A stretch of DNA of 64,000 bases from Streptomyces sp. BK340 (GCF_007827595.1 NZ_VISR01000018.1:141278-205277); one strand, 5' to 3'. Positions 52,823 to 63,281 are shown, counted from the first letter of the stretch. Translations and numbers: made by a program. The notes: generated from the sequence alone by a model not told the origin.

Positions 52823-54571
52823 TTACTTGGAGGAGCCCAGCAGCGTGTAGTCGTACATGCCGAGGTACGCCTGCGTGACCGTGACGTTGGTCGCGGACGT
52901 AGGCCTGATCAGCAGGTTCTTGCGGTAGATCAGCGGGACGACCGAGGCGTTGTCCAGGACCATCTTGTCGATGTCGCCCCAGGCCTTGGTGCGGGCCGCG
53001 GAGTCGGTGTTGGAGATGGCGTCCGACAGAGCCTTGTTGATCTTCGGGTCGTTCAGCTCCATCAGGTTGTTGCCGCCCGAGGGCTTGATGGCCGAACCGT
53101 CGATGATCTGGTCCAGGAAGCCGTAGCCGGTCGGCCAGTCGGCGCCCCACGCCATCATCATCATGCCGAGCTTGTGCGAGTGGACGTAGCTCGGGACACC
53201 GGCGAAGTTGGAGAAGTACTTACCGGAGGGGAACTGCTTGATGTCGACCTTGATGCCGACGCCCTTGAGCGAGTTCTGGATGGCCGTGGCGGCCGCGACC
53301 TCGGCGGGGCGGTCGGCGCGGGCCGTCAGCACGGTGGAGAAGCCGCTCGGCTTGCCGCACTGCTTCAGCTCGTCCTTGGCCTTGGCCGCGTCACCCTTGT
53401 GACCCGGCGTGGCGTAGGTGTCGAACTTGGTGTAGCCGTTGACCGACGGCGGCAGCAGCGTGGTGGCCACGTCGCCCTTGGGCGCACCGCCCATGGCGTC
53501 GATGACCGACTGCTTGTCGAGGGCCCACTGGACGGCCTTGCGGCAGTGGGCGTTGTCGAACGGGGCGACGTGCTGGTTCAGGGCCATGTAGCCCGTGGCA
53601 CCCGCGTACGAGTTGTCCGTCTGCTTGGCGTACTTGCCGCTCAGGACCTTCGGCTGGGTCTGCGGCTGCACACCGGCGCCGGTGATGTCCGCCGTGATCT
53701 TGTCGGCGAGCAGGTCGTTGTCGACCGTGACCGGGTTGACCTTGAACTTGACGTTGATCTTGTCCGGCAGCGCCTTGCGGATCGGGTCCGTCTTCGGGTC
53801 CCAGTTCGGGTTGCGGACGAGGGAGGCGCTGGCGCCCTCCTCGTACGAGGCGAACTTGTAGGGGCCGGAGGACACGATGTGCTGGACGTACTTCGCGCCG
53901 TCGTCCTTCGCCTGCGGCACGGGGGCCGTCTGGGAGAAGGTCGCCAGGTAGTCGAAGTCGGCGAAGGGCTTGGCCAGGTGGAAGACGATCGTCTGGTCGT
54001 CCGGGGTCTCGATCGAGTCGATCCCCTTCTTGTCCTTGTAGGGGCCCTTGTACTTGTCGCCGCCCTTCAGGTACGCCTTGAAGTACGTGGGGCCGTTGGA
54101 CAGGGCCTCCGGCGCGAAGTTGGAGCGCTCGACCGCGTACTTCACGTCCTTGGACGTGATCGGCGTGCCGTCGTCGAACTTCAGGCCCGAACGCAGGTGG
54201 TACGTCCACGTCTTGGCGTCGGCGCTGGCCTTGCCGAGGGAGTCGGCGAGGTCGGGGACGACGGTCAGGCCGTCCTTGCCAGCAGCCGGCTTGAAGGTGA
54301 CGAGCGTACGGGCGTACAGACGCGAGAAGTTCTGCACGAAGCCGTAGTACGTGTTGCCCGGGTCCAGGGAGTCCGGAACGTCGGAGTCCTCAAGATTGAC
54401 CGTCCCCCCCTTCTTGCTCGACGCGTTGACGATGGAGTTCAGCGCCGCGTCCTTCGAGCCGGCGCCACCACCGCTGTTGTCGTTGCTGTCTTTACCGCCG
54501 CCGCACGCGGCAGCGCCGAGCGAGACCGCCAGGACCGTCGCCACGGCGGCGGTAACCCTTCTCGTCTTCAC
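52823..54571 (-). CDS. Peptide ABC transporter substrate-binding lipoprotein
   Basis: 582 residues, SBP_bac_5 family. The lipoprotein signal ends in VLAVSLGAAACGGG, so the protein is tethered outside the membrane. A Gly/Ser linker is followed by the three-lobed peptide-binding fold: TVNLEDSDVPDSLDPGNTYY, LRSGLKFDDGTPITSKDVKY and MALNQHVAPFDNAHCRKAVQ. It captures peptides for the DppB/C-like pore. Second gene of the operon, 27 bp after the DppC-like permease gene. Confidence 0.94.
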   Translation of the reverse strand: MKTRRVTAAVATVLAVSLGAAACGGGKDSNDNSGGGAGSKDAALNSIVNASSKKGGTVNLEDSDVPDSLDPGNTYYGFVQNFSRLYARTLVTFKPAAGKDGLTVVPDLADSLGKASADAKTWTYHLRSGLKFDDGTPITSKDVKYAVERSNFAPEALSNGPTYFKAYLKGGDKYKGPYKDKKGIDSIETPDDQTIVFHLAKPFADFDYLATFSQTAPVPQAKDDGAKYVQHIVSSGPYKFASYEEGASASLVRNPNWDPKTDPIRKALPDKINVKFKVNPVTVDNDLLADKITADITGAGVQPQTQPKVLSGKYAKQTDNSYAGATGYMALNQHVAPFDNAHCRKAVQWALDKQSVIDAMGGAPKGDVATTLLPPSVNGYTKFDTYATPGHKGDAAKAKDELKQCGKPSGFSTVLTARADRPAEVAAATAIQNSLKGVGIKVDIKQFPSGKYFSNFAGVPSYVHSHKLGMMMMAWGADWPTGYGFLDQIIDGSAIKPSGGNNLMELNDPKINKALSDAISNTDSAARTKAWGDIDKMVLDNASVVPLIYRKNLLIRPTSATNVTVTQAYLGMYDYTLLGSSK

Positions 54572-54598
54572 GTGAGGAATGCCCCCTCGATCGTTGGA

Positions 54599-55597
54599 TC
54601 ACTTGCTGCGAGGGTCGAGCGCGTCACGCAGCCCGTCACCCAGCAGGTTGAATGCCAGGACGGTGATGAAGATCGCCAGTCCGGGCACGAACATGAACTG
54701 CGGATCTGCTGTGTAGAGATCCACTGCATTGCTGAGCATTCCGCCCCAAGAAGCCTGCGGCGGAGCGATACCGACTCCGAGGAAGCTCAGCGCGGCCTCG
54801 AAGAGGATGTTCGTCGGGATGATCAGCGTCGAGTAGACGAGGATCGGCGCGACGAGGTTGGGGAGCAGCTCGCGGAACAGGATGTACGGGCCGCGGGCGC
54901 CCAGGCTGGTGGCGGCCTCCACGAACTCGCGCCGTGCGAGGCTCATCGTCTGGGCGCGCACGATACGGCCGATGTACGGCCAGCTGAAGAAGCCGATCAC
55001 GAAGATCAGCACGCCGATGCGCAGCGACAGACCGTTGAACCCGAAGAAACCGTCCTGCACAGAGGCCGAGATGGCGATGGCGAACAGCAGCAGCGGGAAG
55101 GCCAGGAAGGTGTCCATCAGCCGGCTGATGACGCTGTCGACCCAGCCGCCGTAGTAGCCGGCGACGACGCCGAGCACGGTACCGATGATCACGGACAGCA
55201 GCGTGGCTCCGCCGGCGACCAGCAGCGAGACCCAGGAGCCCTCGATGATGCGGGAGAGCATGTCACGGCCGTACTGCGGCTCGACGCCCAGCGGGTGGTC
55301 CCAGCTCATGCCGCCCCAGCTGCCCTTGGGGGCCAGCAGAGCCGGGTCGATGAGGTCCTGGTGGAACTGGTTGGGGTCCAGCCCGAAAGCCCACTCGATC
55401 GGCTTCGCGAGCACCGCCATCAGCACGAGCAGGATGACGATGACACCGCCCGCCACGGCCAGTTTGTCCCGCTTGAAACGGGTCCAGGCGATCTGTGTGA
55501 GAGAACGCCCTTCGATCTGAGCCTTCTTGACCCCGGCGAGCACAGCCTCGGGCGGGGTCTCGGCCTCGGCTCCGGTGGTCTCGATCGGTGCGGTCAC
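54599..55597 (-). CDS. Peptide ABC transporter permease (DppC-like)
   Basis: 332 residues. An N-terminal cytoplasmic tail and the segment VAGGVIVILLVLMAVLAKPI precede a loop and five more membrane segments. The coupling loop reads REFVEAATSLGARGPYILFR, and the C-terminus has the typical FNLLGDGLRDALDPRSK. First gene of the five-gene peptide-import operon, followed by the substrate-binding protein gene. The GTG start lacks a good ribosome site. Its promoter should lie in the 359-bp gap upstream. Confidence 0.93.
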   Translation of the reverse strand: MTAPIETTGAEAETPPEAVLAGVKKAQIEGRSLTQIAWTRFKRDKLAVAGGVIVILLVLMAVLAKPIEWAFGLDPNQFHQDLIDPALLAPKGSWGGMSWDHPLGVEPQYGRDMLSRIIEGSWVSLLVAGGATLLSVIIGTVLGVVAGYYGGWVDSVISRLMDTFLAFPLLLFAIAISASVQDGFFGFNGLSLRIGVLIFVIGFFSWPYIGRIVRAQTMSLARREFVEAATSLGARGPYILFRELLPNLVAPILVYSTLIIPTNILFEAALSFLGVGIAPPQASWGGMLSNAVDLYTADPQFMFVPGLAIFITVLAFNLLGDGLRDALDPRSK

Positions 55598-55784
55598 TGT
55601 GAACCCGACCCCTCTAGCCGGTTGTTGCCCGGCCCACGTCTGCCGCGAAGGTTTGCGGCTTTATCGACTTGCACTCGACCACGAGGTGAGCACCTCGTGT
55701 CTTGAGTGGGGAGTCTTCAGCGTGGCCGCGATCACCCGCCAGAGTCCAAGGCGAAAGTATGCATAACCGTGATGCGGCCATGGG

Positions 55785-55811
55785 GGTTCCGTTATCCGAA
55801 CCTACGGAACC
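55785..55811. promoter_or_regulatory. Inverted repeat upstream of the peptide ABC operon
   Basis: Perfect 7-bp arms GGTTCCG and CGGAACC with a 13-base centre, about 190-215 bp before the DppC-like start. In the same 359-bp gap, TATGCATA (55758-55765) is an A+T-rich palindrome that could be part of a minus-strand promoter. No firm -35/-10 pair was found. The rest of the gap shows nothing else apart from the terminator at its right end. Confidence 0.4.
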
Positions 55812-55929
55812 GACCCGCGAACGCGCTCACCACACCCGATGACCAGTCAGTCGTCGCCCTCGACCCGTCGCGCACACGCTCGGGCCGGGACGCCCGACGT
55901 AGGCGACGGGCATCCCGAAGGACAGAAAA

Positions 55930-55944
55930 CGCCCCGGTGGGGCG
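55930..55944 (-). terminator. Intrinsic terminator of the first SseB-like gene
   Basis: On the minus strand, CGCCCC-ACC-GGGGCG is followed directly by TTTT, 12 bp after the SseB-like stop. Short stem, small loop and T-run make it a clear intrinsic terminator. Confidence 0.85.
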
Positions 55945-55956
55945 GGGTGGCGGCGC

Positions 55957-56757
55957 TCAGTAGGCGCCGTGCACGGGCGGATATCCGTAGCCGGCAGCCG
56001 GGGACTGCGGCTGGGGCTGCGGGGCGGCCGCGTGGGCCTCACGGTCGTAGAACGGGCGGGCGTTGGCCCGCATCCAGATCACGACCGGGTCGTAGTCGTC
56101 GGTCATGGCGACCGTGGACACCGGCAGCCCGTCCGGGACCGCGCCGACCGACTGCTGCATCATCGCGCGCACCGAGTCCACCGCGGCCGGCGAGGTGTCG
56201 TACACGTCCAGGCCGATGGCGAGGTAGGGCGCCCCGAGCGCGGGCTGCACCCAGGCGCGGCGCAGGGAGCGCAGGGCCGGGGTGCGGTGGGCGTTCTGCG
56301 CGAGCAGGGCGTAGAACTGCGAGATCTCGATGCCGGGTTCGGACAGCCGCAGGGGGCCGGCCGGCTGACGGTCCAGGCCGGTGGCGATGCGCCGCAGGTC
56401 CAGCCAGGGGATGCCGACGCCGCCGCCCTGGGCGTGCGGGTTGAGCCAGAGCCCGAAGTGGTCGGGATAGAGGGTGCGGGCCACGTCCAGTCCGTCGACC
56501 ACCTCGTAGGAGCGGTTCCAGCCGCTCGCCGAGAGCTCCTGGGCGGAGGTCACACAGGGGGCGTAGCTGAAGCCGTCGACCTCCATGTTTCCGTACTGGG
56601 CGTCGGGCGAGCCGGCCTGGCCGTGCCACAGGAGCATCCAGATCTGGCCGGAGGAGGGGGTGGCGAGGGCGCGCAGCAGTGCCTCGTAGGCGTCGTAGCG
56701 CCCGGGGGTGACCTGGCGCAGCATGTGCTCGACGCTGCCGCTTGGGCTCGCGCTCAC
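55957..56757 (-). CDS. SseB-family (enhanced serine sensitivity) protein, copy 1
   Basis: 266 residues. SseB-type sequence includes VEHMLRQVTPGRYDAYEALL, then GSPDAQYGNMEVDGFSYAPC and a C-terminal WMRANARPFYDRE. E. coli SseB overproduction changes serine sensitivity; the biochemical role is unknown. The C-terminal 25 residues are Pro/Gln/Ala/Tyr-rich. The GTG start has AAGAAGGG upstream. It lies next to a second SseB-like gene sharing the ARPFY-type ending, so the two are probably paralogues; they are about 3 kb from the glycine/serine operon. Confidence 0.82.
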   Translation of the reverse strand: MSASPSGSVEHMLRQVTPGRYDAYEALLRALATPSSGQIWMLLWHGQAGSPDAQYGNMEVDGFSYAPCVTSAQELSASGWNRSYEVVDGLDVARTLYPDHFGLWLNPHAQGGGVGIPWLDLRRIATGLDRQPAGPLRLSEPGIEISQFYALLAQNAHRTPALRSLRRAWVQPALGAPYLAIGLDVYDTSPAAVDSVRAMMQQSVGAVPDGLPVSTVAMTDDYDPVVIWMRANARPFYDREAHAAAPQPQPQSPAAGYGYPPVHGAY

Positions 56758-56933
56758 CTGTCTTGCCCTTCTTGTGGAGTGCTCCGCTTTTGGAGACAGC
56801 TTAAGCGCCCAGTAGCTCGGGGCCTTGTGTCCGTTCGCGGGTGCGGGTGCGTGGTGGGTTCTCGCGGTCCGCGGCGGAGCCGCAAAACGGACACGGCCCC
56901 GCGCCCCTGGGTCGGCTGCCCCTGCGTCGGCTT

Positions 56934-57725
56934 CTAGTGCCCGGACTGGTAGAACGGGCGCACGTTCGCCCGGAGCCAGTCGGCCACCGGGTCCTGGGCC
57001 ACGTCGAGGAGGACCAGGTTGACGGGCCACTTGACCGGGACTTTGCCGAGGGCCTTGCCGAGGGCGTCCAGGGGGAGGGCGCGCAGATCGCCTTCCCACT
57101 GGGAGAGTTCCACGCCCACGAACATGACGGGGTCGGCCGTCTCGATGGCGGCGAGGCAGCGGCGGGCGGTGACGACCACGCCGGTCGCGGTGAACTCCGC
57201 GGAGGCGGCGGCCAGGAAGTCGACCGGGTCGTCCTGCCAGTCGGGCTCGAAGAGACGGACCCGGCCGCCGGAACCGGGGCCGTCGAGCGGGGTGCGGCCC
57301 GCGCGGCACAGCTCGGCCACCGCCTCGGGCGGCAGCGGGATGCCGACCACGCCGTCGGGGTTGACGGCGATGCCGACCTGCGGGGGCAGGCCGCGGGCGA
57401 ACTCCACCGCCGGGGCGATGGTGTACGACATGTGGGGGCCGGCCGCCTGGCGGAGCTGCTCCTCGGAGCTGAAGACCGGGACGTACACCTGGCCCTCGAT
57501 CTCCATCGTGGGCAGGTCCAGGGGGCCGCTCTGCGGGCCGCCGCCGTTCGGCAGGGGGATCCAGAGGAAGCTCCGGCCCAGCACCTCGATGATCCGGCCG
57601 CCCGCGGAGGGTATGCCGAGGGAGGCCGAGAGCACCTCCTCCAGCTCGTTGCCGGGCCAACCGCCGTGCGGGTGGGGGTGCGTCTGTGCCGGGAAGTCCG
57701 CGGGAATGTCCGCCGGGAAGTCCAT
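56934..57725 (-). CDS. SseB-family protein, copy 2
   Basis: 263 residues. A His/Pro-rich start (FPAQTHPHPHGGWPGN) precedes the SseB N-terminal domain (FLWIPLPNGG, MEIEGQVYVPVFSSEEQLRQ and GIAVNPDGVVGIPLPP). The C-terminal domain ends VADWLRANVRPFYQSGH, matching the ending of the next gene. It is 176 bp upstream of copy 1 on the same strand. No catalytic residues are evident; the likely role is as a scaffold or regulator. Confidence 0.85.
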   Translation of the reverse strand: MDFPADIPADFPAQTHPHPHGGWPGNELEEVLSASLGIPSAGGRIIEVLGRSFLWIPLPNGGGPQSGPLDLPTMEIEGQVYVPVFSSEEQLRQAAGPHMSYTIAPAVEFARGLPPQVGIAVNPDGVVGIPLPPEAVAELCRAGRTPLDGPGSGGRVRLFEPDWQDDPVDFLAAASAEFTATGVVVTARRCLAAIETADPVMFVGVELSQWEGDLRALPLDALGKALGKVPVKWPVNLVLLDVAQDPVADWLRANVRPFYQSGH

Positions 57726-57798
57726 CTGCCTACCGCCTGCTGGGAACCATGCTGTGGAGCAAAAGGCTAGCGGGTGCCTGTGACGGCGACCGGTCCGA

Positions 57799-58467
57799 TC
57801 AGCCGGTGAAGGCTATGCGGTGCAGGACGTCCGCCGCGTCCCGGTCCAGCACCACCGCGGAGCCGCAGCCGGCGGGCAGCTCGCCGCGCTCCACCGCGCG
57901 CAGCAGCCGGGCGGTCGTACGGCGGTGGCGGCCGAAGGCGTACCGGGACACGCCGCGGCCGCGCTCGCGCTGGCCCTGACGGGCCGTGCCGGGGGTGACG
58001 TCGAGAAGGAGCAGGTGCAGGGTGCCGCCGCGGCGGCGGGCCTCGCGGGCCAGCCAGGAGCGCACCCAGGACTGGGTGCCGCAGTCGTGCACGACGACTC
58101 CCTCGCCGGTGCGCAGGGCGCGGCGCAGTCCGGCGTAGTGGGCGAGGCGTACCAGCGGGCGGTAGAGCGCGTAGGGAAGGAAGCGGGGCATGCGGGCGTC
58201 CCAGCGGTCGCGGGCGTCCTGGGAGTCGATGCGGTGGCCGGGGACCGCGCGGTGCATCAGCGTGGACTTGCCGCTGCCGGGCAGGCCGGTGATCACCACC
58301 AGGTCGCCGGGCCCGAAGAGCAGGGCGTGCGGGCTGCGGCCCCCGCGGTCGCGCAGGTCACGGACGACCGGGGCCGGGCGGTCGGCGCAGCGCTCGCGGG
58401 CCGGGGCGGAGGGCTGCCCGGGCACCGCGATGCCGGTGGTGGTGGCGTAGGCCGAGGTCCTGTTCAC
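57799..58467 (-). CDS. P-loop ATP-binding protein (kinase-like AAA)
   Basis: 222 residues. A Walker A motif, VVITGLPGSGKSTLMHRAV, follows a short N-terminal region. VVVHDCGTQSWVRSWLAREA and LHLLLLDVTPGTARQGQRER resemble zeta-toxin or nucleotide-kinase-like P-loop proteins. The Arg-rich RGRGVSRYAFGRHRR could be the lid. The GTG at 58467 is preferred over an ATG at 58509 because GGGGAGGA lies eight bases before it. The phosphorylated substrate, if any, is unknown. It is divergent from the glycine riboswitch operon. Confidence 0.8.
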   Translation of the reverse strand: MNRTSAYATTTGIAVPGQPSAPARERCADRPAPVVRDLRDRGGRSPHALLFGPGDLVVITGLPGSGKSTLMHRAVPGHRIDSQDARDRWDARMPRFLPYALYRPLVRLAHYAGLRRALRTGEGVVVHDCGTQSWVRSWLAREARRRGGTLHLLLLDVTPGTARQGQRERGRGVSRYAFGRHRRTTARLLRAVERGELPAGCGSAVVLDRDAADVLHRIAFTG

Positions 58468-58650
58468 CGTGATCGTCCTCCCCTGTGTGCTTGGTAATCC
58501 CATGCCCATCACGCGTAAAGAGAAGGTAATGCGCCGCGCCCAGTGGTTCGGTGCGCGTACTGCCACAGTCCGGTTACAGATGCGGGCCCTGACGGGTGGG
58601 GGCGAGGCGTGCAATGATGTGCCCGCCAACTGCATACCGGCCGCTTGAAT

Positions 58651-58850
58651 CCGCGCGGGAGAGTTCCCAGCAGCCTTCGCTGGGACGCCGAAGGAGCAAG
58701 TCCCTCCCTTGAATCTCTCAGGCCCCGTTACCGCGCGGGCGAGGCACATCTGAAAAGCGGGCCGCTGTGTCAGTGGCTCCACCCAAGGTGCAAGCCGTGG
58801 TCGTCCCTGTGGCGGTCTCGGCGAACCTCTCAGGTTCCGATGACAGATGG
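58651..58850 (+). promoter_or_regulatory. Glycine riboswitch (two aptamer-like halves) upstream of gcvT
   Basis: Aptamer 1: GGGAGAG (58657-58663), GCCGAAGGAGCAAG (58687-58700) and CTCTCAGG (58715-58722). Aptamer 2: CCAAGGTGCAAG (about 58783-58794), CTCTCAGG (58827-58834) and GATGACAG (58839-58846), the closing strand pairing with CTGT near 58764. This is the tandem layout of the gcvT glycine element. The second half lacks a plain GGGAGAG on its 5' side. The riboswitch should switch on gcvT-gcvH-glyA when glycine is plentiful. The gcvT ATG is 44 bp downstream. Confidence 0.9.
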
Positions 58851-58894
58851 GGAGGAACGACCTCGCCAGTCATGCCTTGGGAGACGACCGACCG

Positions 58895-60013
58895 ATGAGC
58901 AGTACCGAACTCCGTCACACCGCGCTGGATGCCCTCCACCGCTCGCTCGGTGCGACGATGACCGACTTCGCGGGCTGGGACATGCCCCTGCGCTACGGCT
59001 CCGAGCGCGACGAGCACGTGGCCGTGCGTACCAGGGCCGGCCTCTTCGACCTGTCCCACATGGGCGAGATCACCGTGACCGGCGCCGAGGCGGCGGCCCT
59101 GCTGAACTTCGCCCTGGTCGGCAACATCGCCTCCGTCGGTGTCGGCCGCGCCCGCTACACCATGATCTGCCAGGCCGACGGCGGCATCCTGGACGACCTG
59201 ATCGTCTACCGCCTCGCCGAGACCGAGTACATGGTCGTCGCCAACGCCTCCAACGCCCAGGTGGTGCTGGACGCGCTGACCGAGCGCGCCGAGGGCTTCG
59301 ACGCCGAGGTCCGCGACGACCGTGACGCGTACGCGCTGATCGCGGTCCAGGGCCCCGAGTCCCCCGGCATCCTGAAGTCCCTCACGGACGCCGACCTCGA
59401 CGGTCTGAAGTACTACGCGGGCCTGCCCGGCACGGTGGCCGGCGTCCCCGCACTGATCGCCCGCACCGGCTACACCGGCGAGGACGGCTTCGAGCTGTTC
59501 GTGAAGCCCGAGCACGCCGTGGAGCTGTGGCAGGCGCTGACCGAGGCCGGCGAGGGCGTCGGCCTGGTGCCCTGCGGCCTGTCCTGCCGGGACACGCTGC
59601 GCCTGGAGGCGGGCATGCCGCTGTACGGGCACGAGCTGACCACCTCCCTGACCCCGTTCGACGCCGGGCTCGGCCGGGTGGTCAAGTTCGAGAAGGAGGG
59701 CGACTTCGTGGGCCGCGAGGCGCTCACCGAGGCCGCCGCCAAGGCCGAGCAGAACCCGCCCCGGGTGCTCGTCGGCCTGATCGCCGAGGGCCGCCGCGTG
59801 CCGCGCGCCGGGTACTCCGTCGTCGTGGGCGGCGAGGTGGTCGGCGAGGTGACCTCCGGCGCCCCCTCCCCCACCCTGGGCAAGCCCATCGCCATCGCGT
59901 ACGTCGACGCGGCGCACGCTGCGCCGGGCACCGACGGCGTCGGTGTGGACATCCGCGGGAGCCACGAGCCGTACGAGGTCGTGGCGCTGCCGTTCTACAA
60001 GCGCCAGAAGTAG
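58895..60013 (+). CDS. gcvT: Glycine cleavage system T protein (aminomethyltransferase)
   Basis: Transfers the aminomethyl carbon from lipoyl-GcvH to tetrahydrofolate, releasing ammonia. 372 residues, family size. Typical sequence: LHRSLGATMTDFAGWDMPLR, GLFDLSHMGEITVTG, ANASNAQVVLDAL, and RTGYTGEDGFELFV with the later CGLSCRDTLRLEAGMPLYG. The ATG at 58895 gives the usual SSTELRHTALD start and has GGGAGA upstream. First gene behind the glycine riboswitch. gcvP, the decarboxylase, is not in the window. Confidence 0.97.
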   Translation: MSSTELRHTALDALHRSLGATMTDFAGWDMPLRYGSERDEHVAVRTRAGLFDLSHMGEITVTGAEAAALLNFALVGNIASVGVGRARYTMICQADGGILDDLIVYRLAETEYMVVANASNAQVVLDALTERAEGFDAEVRDDRDAYALIAVQGPESPGILKSLTDADLDGLKYYAGLPGTVAGVPALIARTGYTGEDGFELFVKPEHAVELWQALTEAGEGVGLVPCGLSCRDTLRLEAGMPLYGHELTTSLTPFDAGLGRVVKFEKEGDFVGREALTEAAAKAEQNPPRVLVGLIAEGRRVPRAGYSVVVGGEVVGEVTSGAPSPTLGKPIAIAYVDAAHAAPGTDGVGVDIRGSHEPYEVVALPFYKRQK

Positions 60014-60127
60014 ACACTGAGCGCGGTCCGTCCCGAGGACGTGACGCTGCGCACATTCACTGCTCCTCAGCAGTCCCAGCAGTCCCCCATTCATCAGCAC
60101 TCCCGCGCGTACAGGAGAATTCAGGCC

Positions 60128-60505
60128 ATGAGCAACCCCCAGCAGCTGCGCTACAGCAAGGAGCACGAGTGGCTGTCGGCCGCCGAGGACGGCGTGTCGA
60201 CGGTCGGCATCACGGAGCACGCGGCCAACGCGCTCGGCGATGTCGTCTTCGTCCAGCTCCCGGAGGTCGGTGACACGGTGTCCGCGGGCGAGTCCTGCGG
60301 TGAGCTGGAGTCGACCAAGTCGGTCAGCGACCTGTACGCCCCCGTGACCGGTGAGATCACCGCGGTCAACCAGGACGTCGTCGACGACCCGTCGCTGGTG
60401 AACTCGGCCCCCTTCGAGGGCGGCTGGCTGTTCAAGGTACGCATCACGGACGAGCCGGCCGAGCTGCTCTCCGCCGACGAGTACACCGCCTTCACCGCCG
60501 GCTGA
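60128..60505 (+). CDS. gcvH: Glycine cleavage system H protein
   Basis: Lipoyl carrier that shuttles the aminomethyl group between GcvP, GcvT and the lipoamide dehydrogenase. 125 residues. The lipoylated Lys is in GELESTKSVSDLYAPVTGE; the start YSKEHEWLSAAEDGVSTVGI is typical. The ATG has AGGAGA before it. It lies 114 bp after gcvT, a gap without a strong terminator, and 14 bp before glyA. Confidence 0.97.
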   Translation: MSNPQQLRYSKEHEWLSAAEDGVSTVGITEHAANALGDVVFVQLPEVGDTVSAGESCGELESTKSVSDLYAPVTGEITAVNQDVVDDPSLVNSAPFEGGWLFKVRITDEPAELLSADEYTAFTAG

Positions 60506-60519
60506 GGAGTCGTAGCCGT

Positions 60520-61800
60520 ATGACTGTCCTGAACACGTCCCTGCACGAGCTGGACCCGGAGATCGCCGCGGCGGTCGACGCCGAGCTGAACCGCCAGCAG
60601 TCGACCCTGGAGATGATCGCCTCCGAGAACTTCGCACCGCTCGCGGTGATGGAGGCCCAGGGCTCGGTCCTCACCAACAAGTACGCCGAGGGCTACCCGG
60701 GCCGCCGGTACTACGGCGGCTGCGAGCACGTCGACGTCGCCGAGCAGATCGCCATCGACCGGATCAAGGAGCTGTTCGGCGCCGAGTACGCCAACGTGCA
60801 GCCCCACTCCGGCGCCTCCGCGAACCAGGCGGCCCTGTTCGCGCTGGCCCAGCCCGGGGACACCATCCTCGGCCTGGACCTGGCGCACGGCGGCCACCTG
60901 ACCCACGGGATGCGGCTGAACTTCTCCGGCAAGCAGTTCAACGTGGTCGCGTACCACGTGGACGTCGAGACCGGTCTGGTCGACATGGCCGAGGTCGAGC
61001 GCCTGGCCAAGGAGCACCGCCCCAAGGTGATCATCGCGGGCTGGTCGGCGTACCCGCGTCAGCTGGACTTCGCCGAGTTCCGCCGGATCGCCGACGAGGT
61101 CGAGGCCTACCTGTGGGTCGACATGGCGCACTTCGCGGGCCTGGTCGCCGCCGGTCTCCACCCGAACCCGGTCGAGTACGCGGACGTGGTCACCTCCACG
61201 ACCCACAAGACGCTCGGCGGCCCGCGCGGAGGCATCATCCTCGCGAAGCAGGCCTTCGCGAAGAAGCTGAACTCGTCCGTCTTCCCGGGCTTCCAGGGCG
61301 GCCCCCTGGAGCACGTGATCGCGGCCAAGGCGGTCTCCTTCAAGGTCGCCGCCTCGGAGGAGTTCAAGGAGCGCCAGCGCCGTACGGTGGAGGGCGCGCG
61401 GATCCTCGCCGAGCGGCTGACCGCGGCCGACGCCCGCCAGGCCGGTGTGAACGTCCTGTCCGGCGGCACCGACGTGCACCTGATCCTGGTGGACCTGCGC
61501 GAGTCCGAGCTGGACGGCCAGCAGGCCGAGGACCGCCTCCACGAGGTCGGCATCACGGTCAACCGCAACGCCGTCCCGAACGACCCGCGCCCCCCGATGG
61601 TCACGTCGGGTCTGCGGATCGGCACGCCCGCCCTGGCGACCCGCGGCTTCACGGCCGAGGACTTCGCCGAGGTCGCGGACGTGATCGCCGAGGCACTGAA
61701 GGCGCCTTCCCCCTTCGGCGAGGCCGAGGCGGAGGCCCTGAAGGCCCGGGTCAAGGCCCTGGCCGACAAGCACCCGCTGTACCCCGGTCTGAACAAGTAA
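60520..61800 (+). CDS. glyA: Serine hydroxymethyltransferase
   Basis: PLP enzyme that interconverts serine and glycine using methylene-tetrahydrofolate; here it can use the one-carbon unit released by GcvT. 426 residues. Substrate-site motifs are LEMIASENFAPLAVMEAQGS and NKYAEGYPGRRYYGGCEHVD. The Schiff-base Lys is in VVTSTTHKTLGGPRGG, preceded by LWVDMAHFAGLVAAGLHPNP. A strong hairpin follows its stop, so it may end the riboswitch-controlled message. Confidence 0.97.
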   Translation: MTVLNTSLHELDPEIAAAVDAELNRQQSTLEMIASENFAPLAVMEAQGSVLTNKYAEGYPGRRYYGGCEHVDVAEQIAIDRIKELFGAEYANVQPHSGASANQAALFALAQPGDTILGLDLAHGGHLTHGMRLNFSGKQFNVVAYHVDVETGLVDMAEVERLAKEHRPKVIIAGWSAYPRQLDFAEFRRIADEVEAYLWVDMAHFAGLVAAGLHPNPVEYADVVTSTTHKTLGGPRGGIILAKQAFAKKLNSSVFPGFQGGPLEHVIAAKAVSFKVAASEEFKERQRRTVEGARILAERLTAADARQAGVNVLSGGTDVHLILVDLRESELDGQQAEDRLHEVGITVNRNAVPNDPRPPMVTSGLRIGTPALATRGFTAEDFAEVADVIAEALKAPSPFGEAEAEALKARVKALADKHPLYPGLNK

Positions 61801-61811
61801 GTCCGAAGTAC

Positions 61812-61857
61812 CCCGGCACCGCGCACACTGGACACAGAAGACGCGCGCGGTGCCGGG
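61812..61857 (+). terminator. Stem-loop between glyA and sdaA
   Basis: Perfect 13-bp arms (61812-61824 with 61845-61857) around a 20-base loop, 11 bp after the glyA stop. It may terminate or reduce read-through into sdaA, which starts 56 bp later. Confidence 0.7.
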
Positions 61858-61913
61858 CGGTGCCCACCCCGCACCACACCCTGAGCAACACCCCCCGTAT
61901 TGAGGAGTTCCCC

Positions 61914-63281
<1,368 letters not shown>

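Noticed and set aside
51701..55705. A plus-strand open frame of over 1300 codons across the peptide ABC operon
   Set aside because: Antisense shadow of five well-supported genes, with no recognisable motif.
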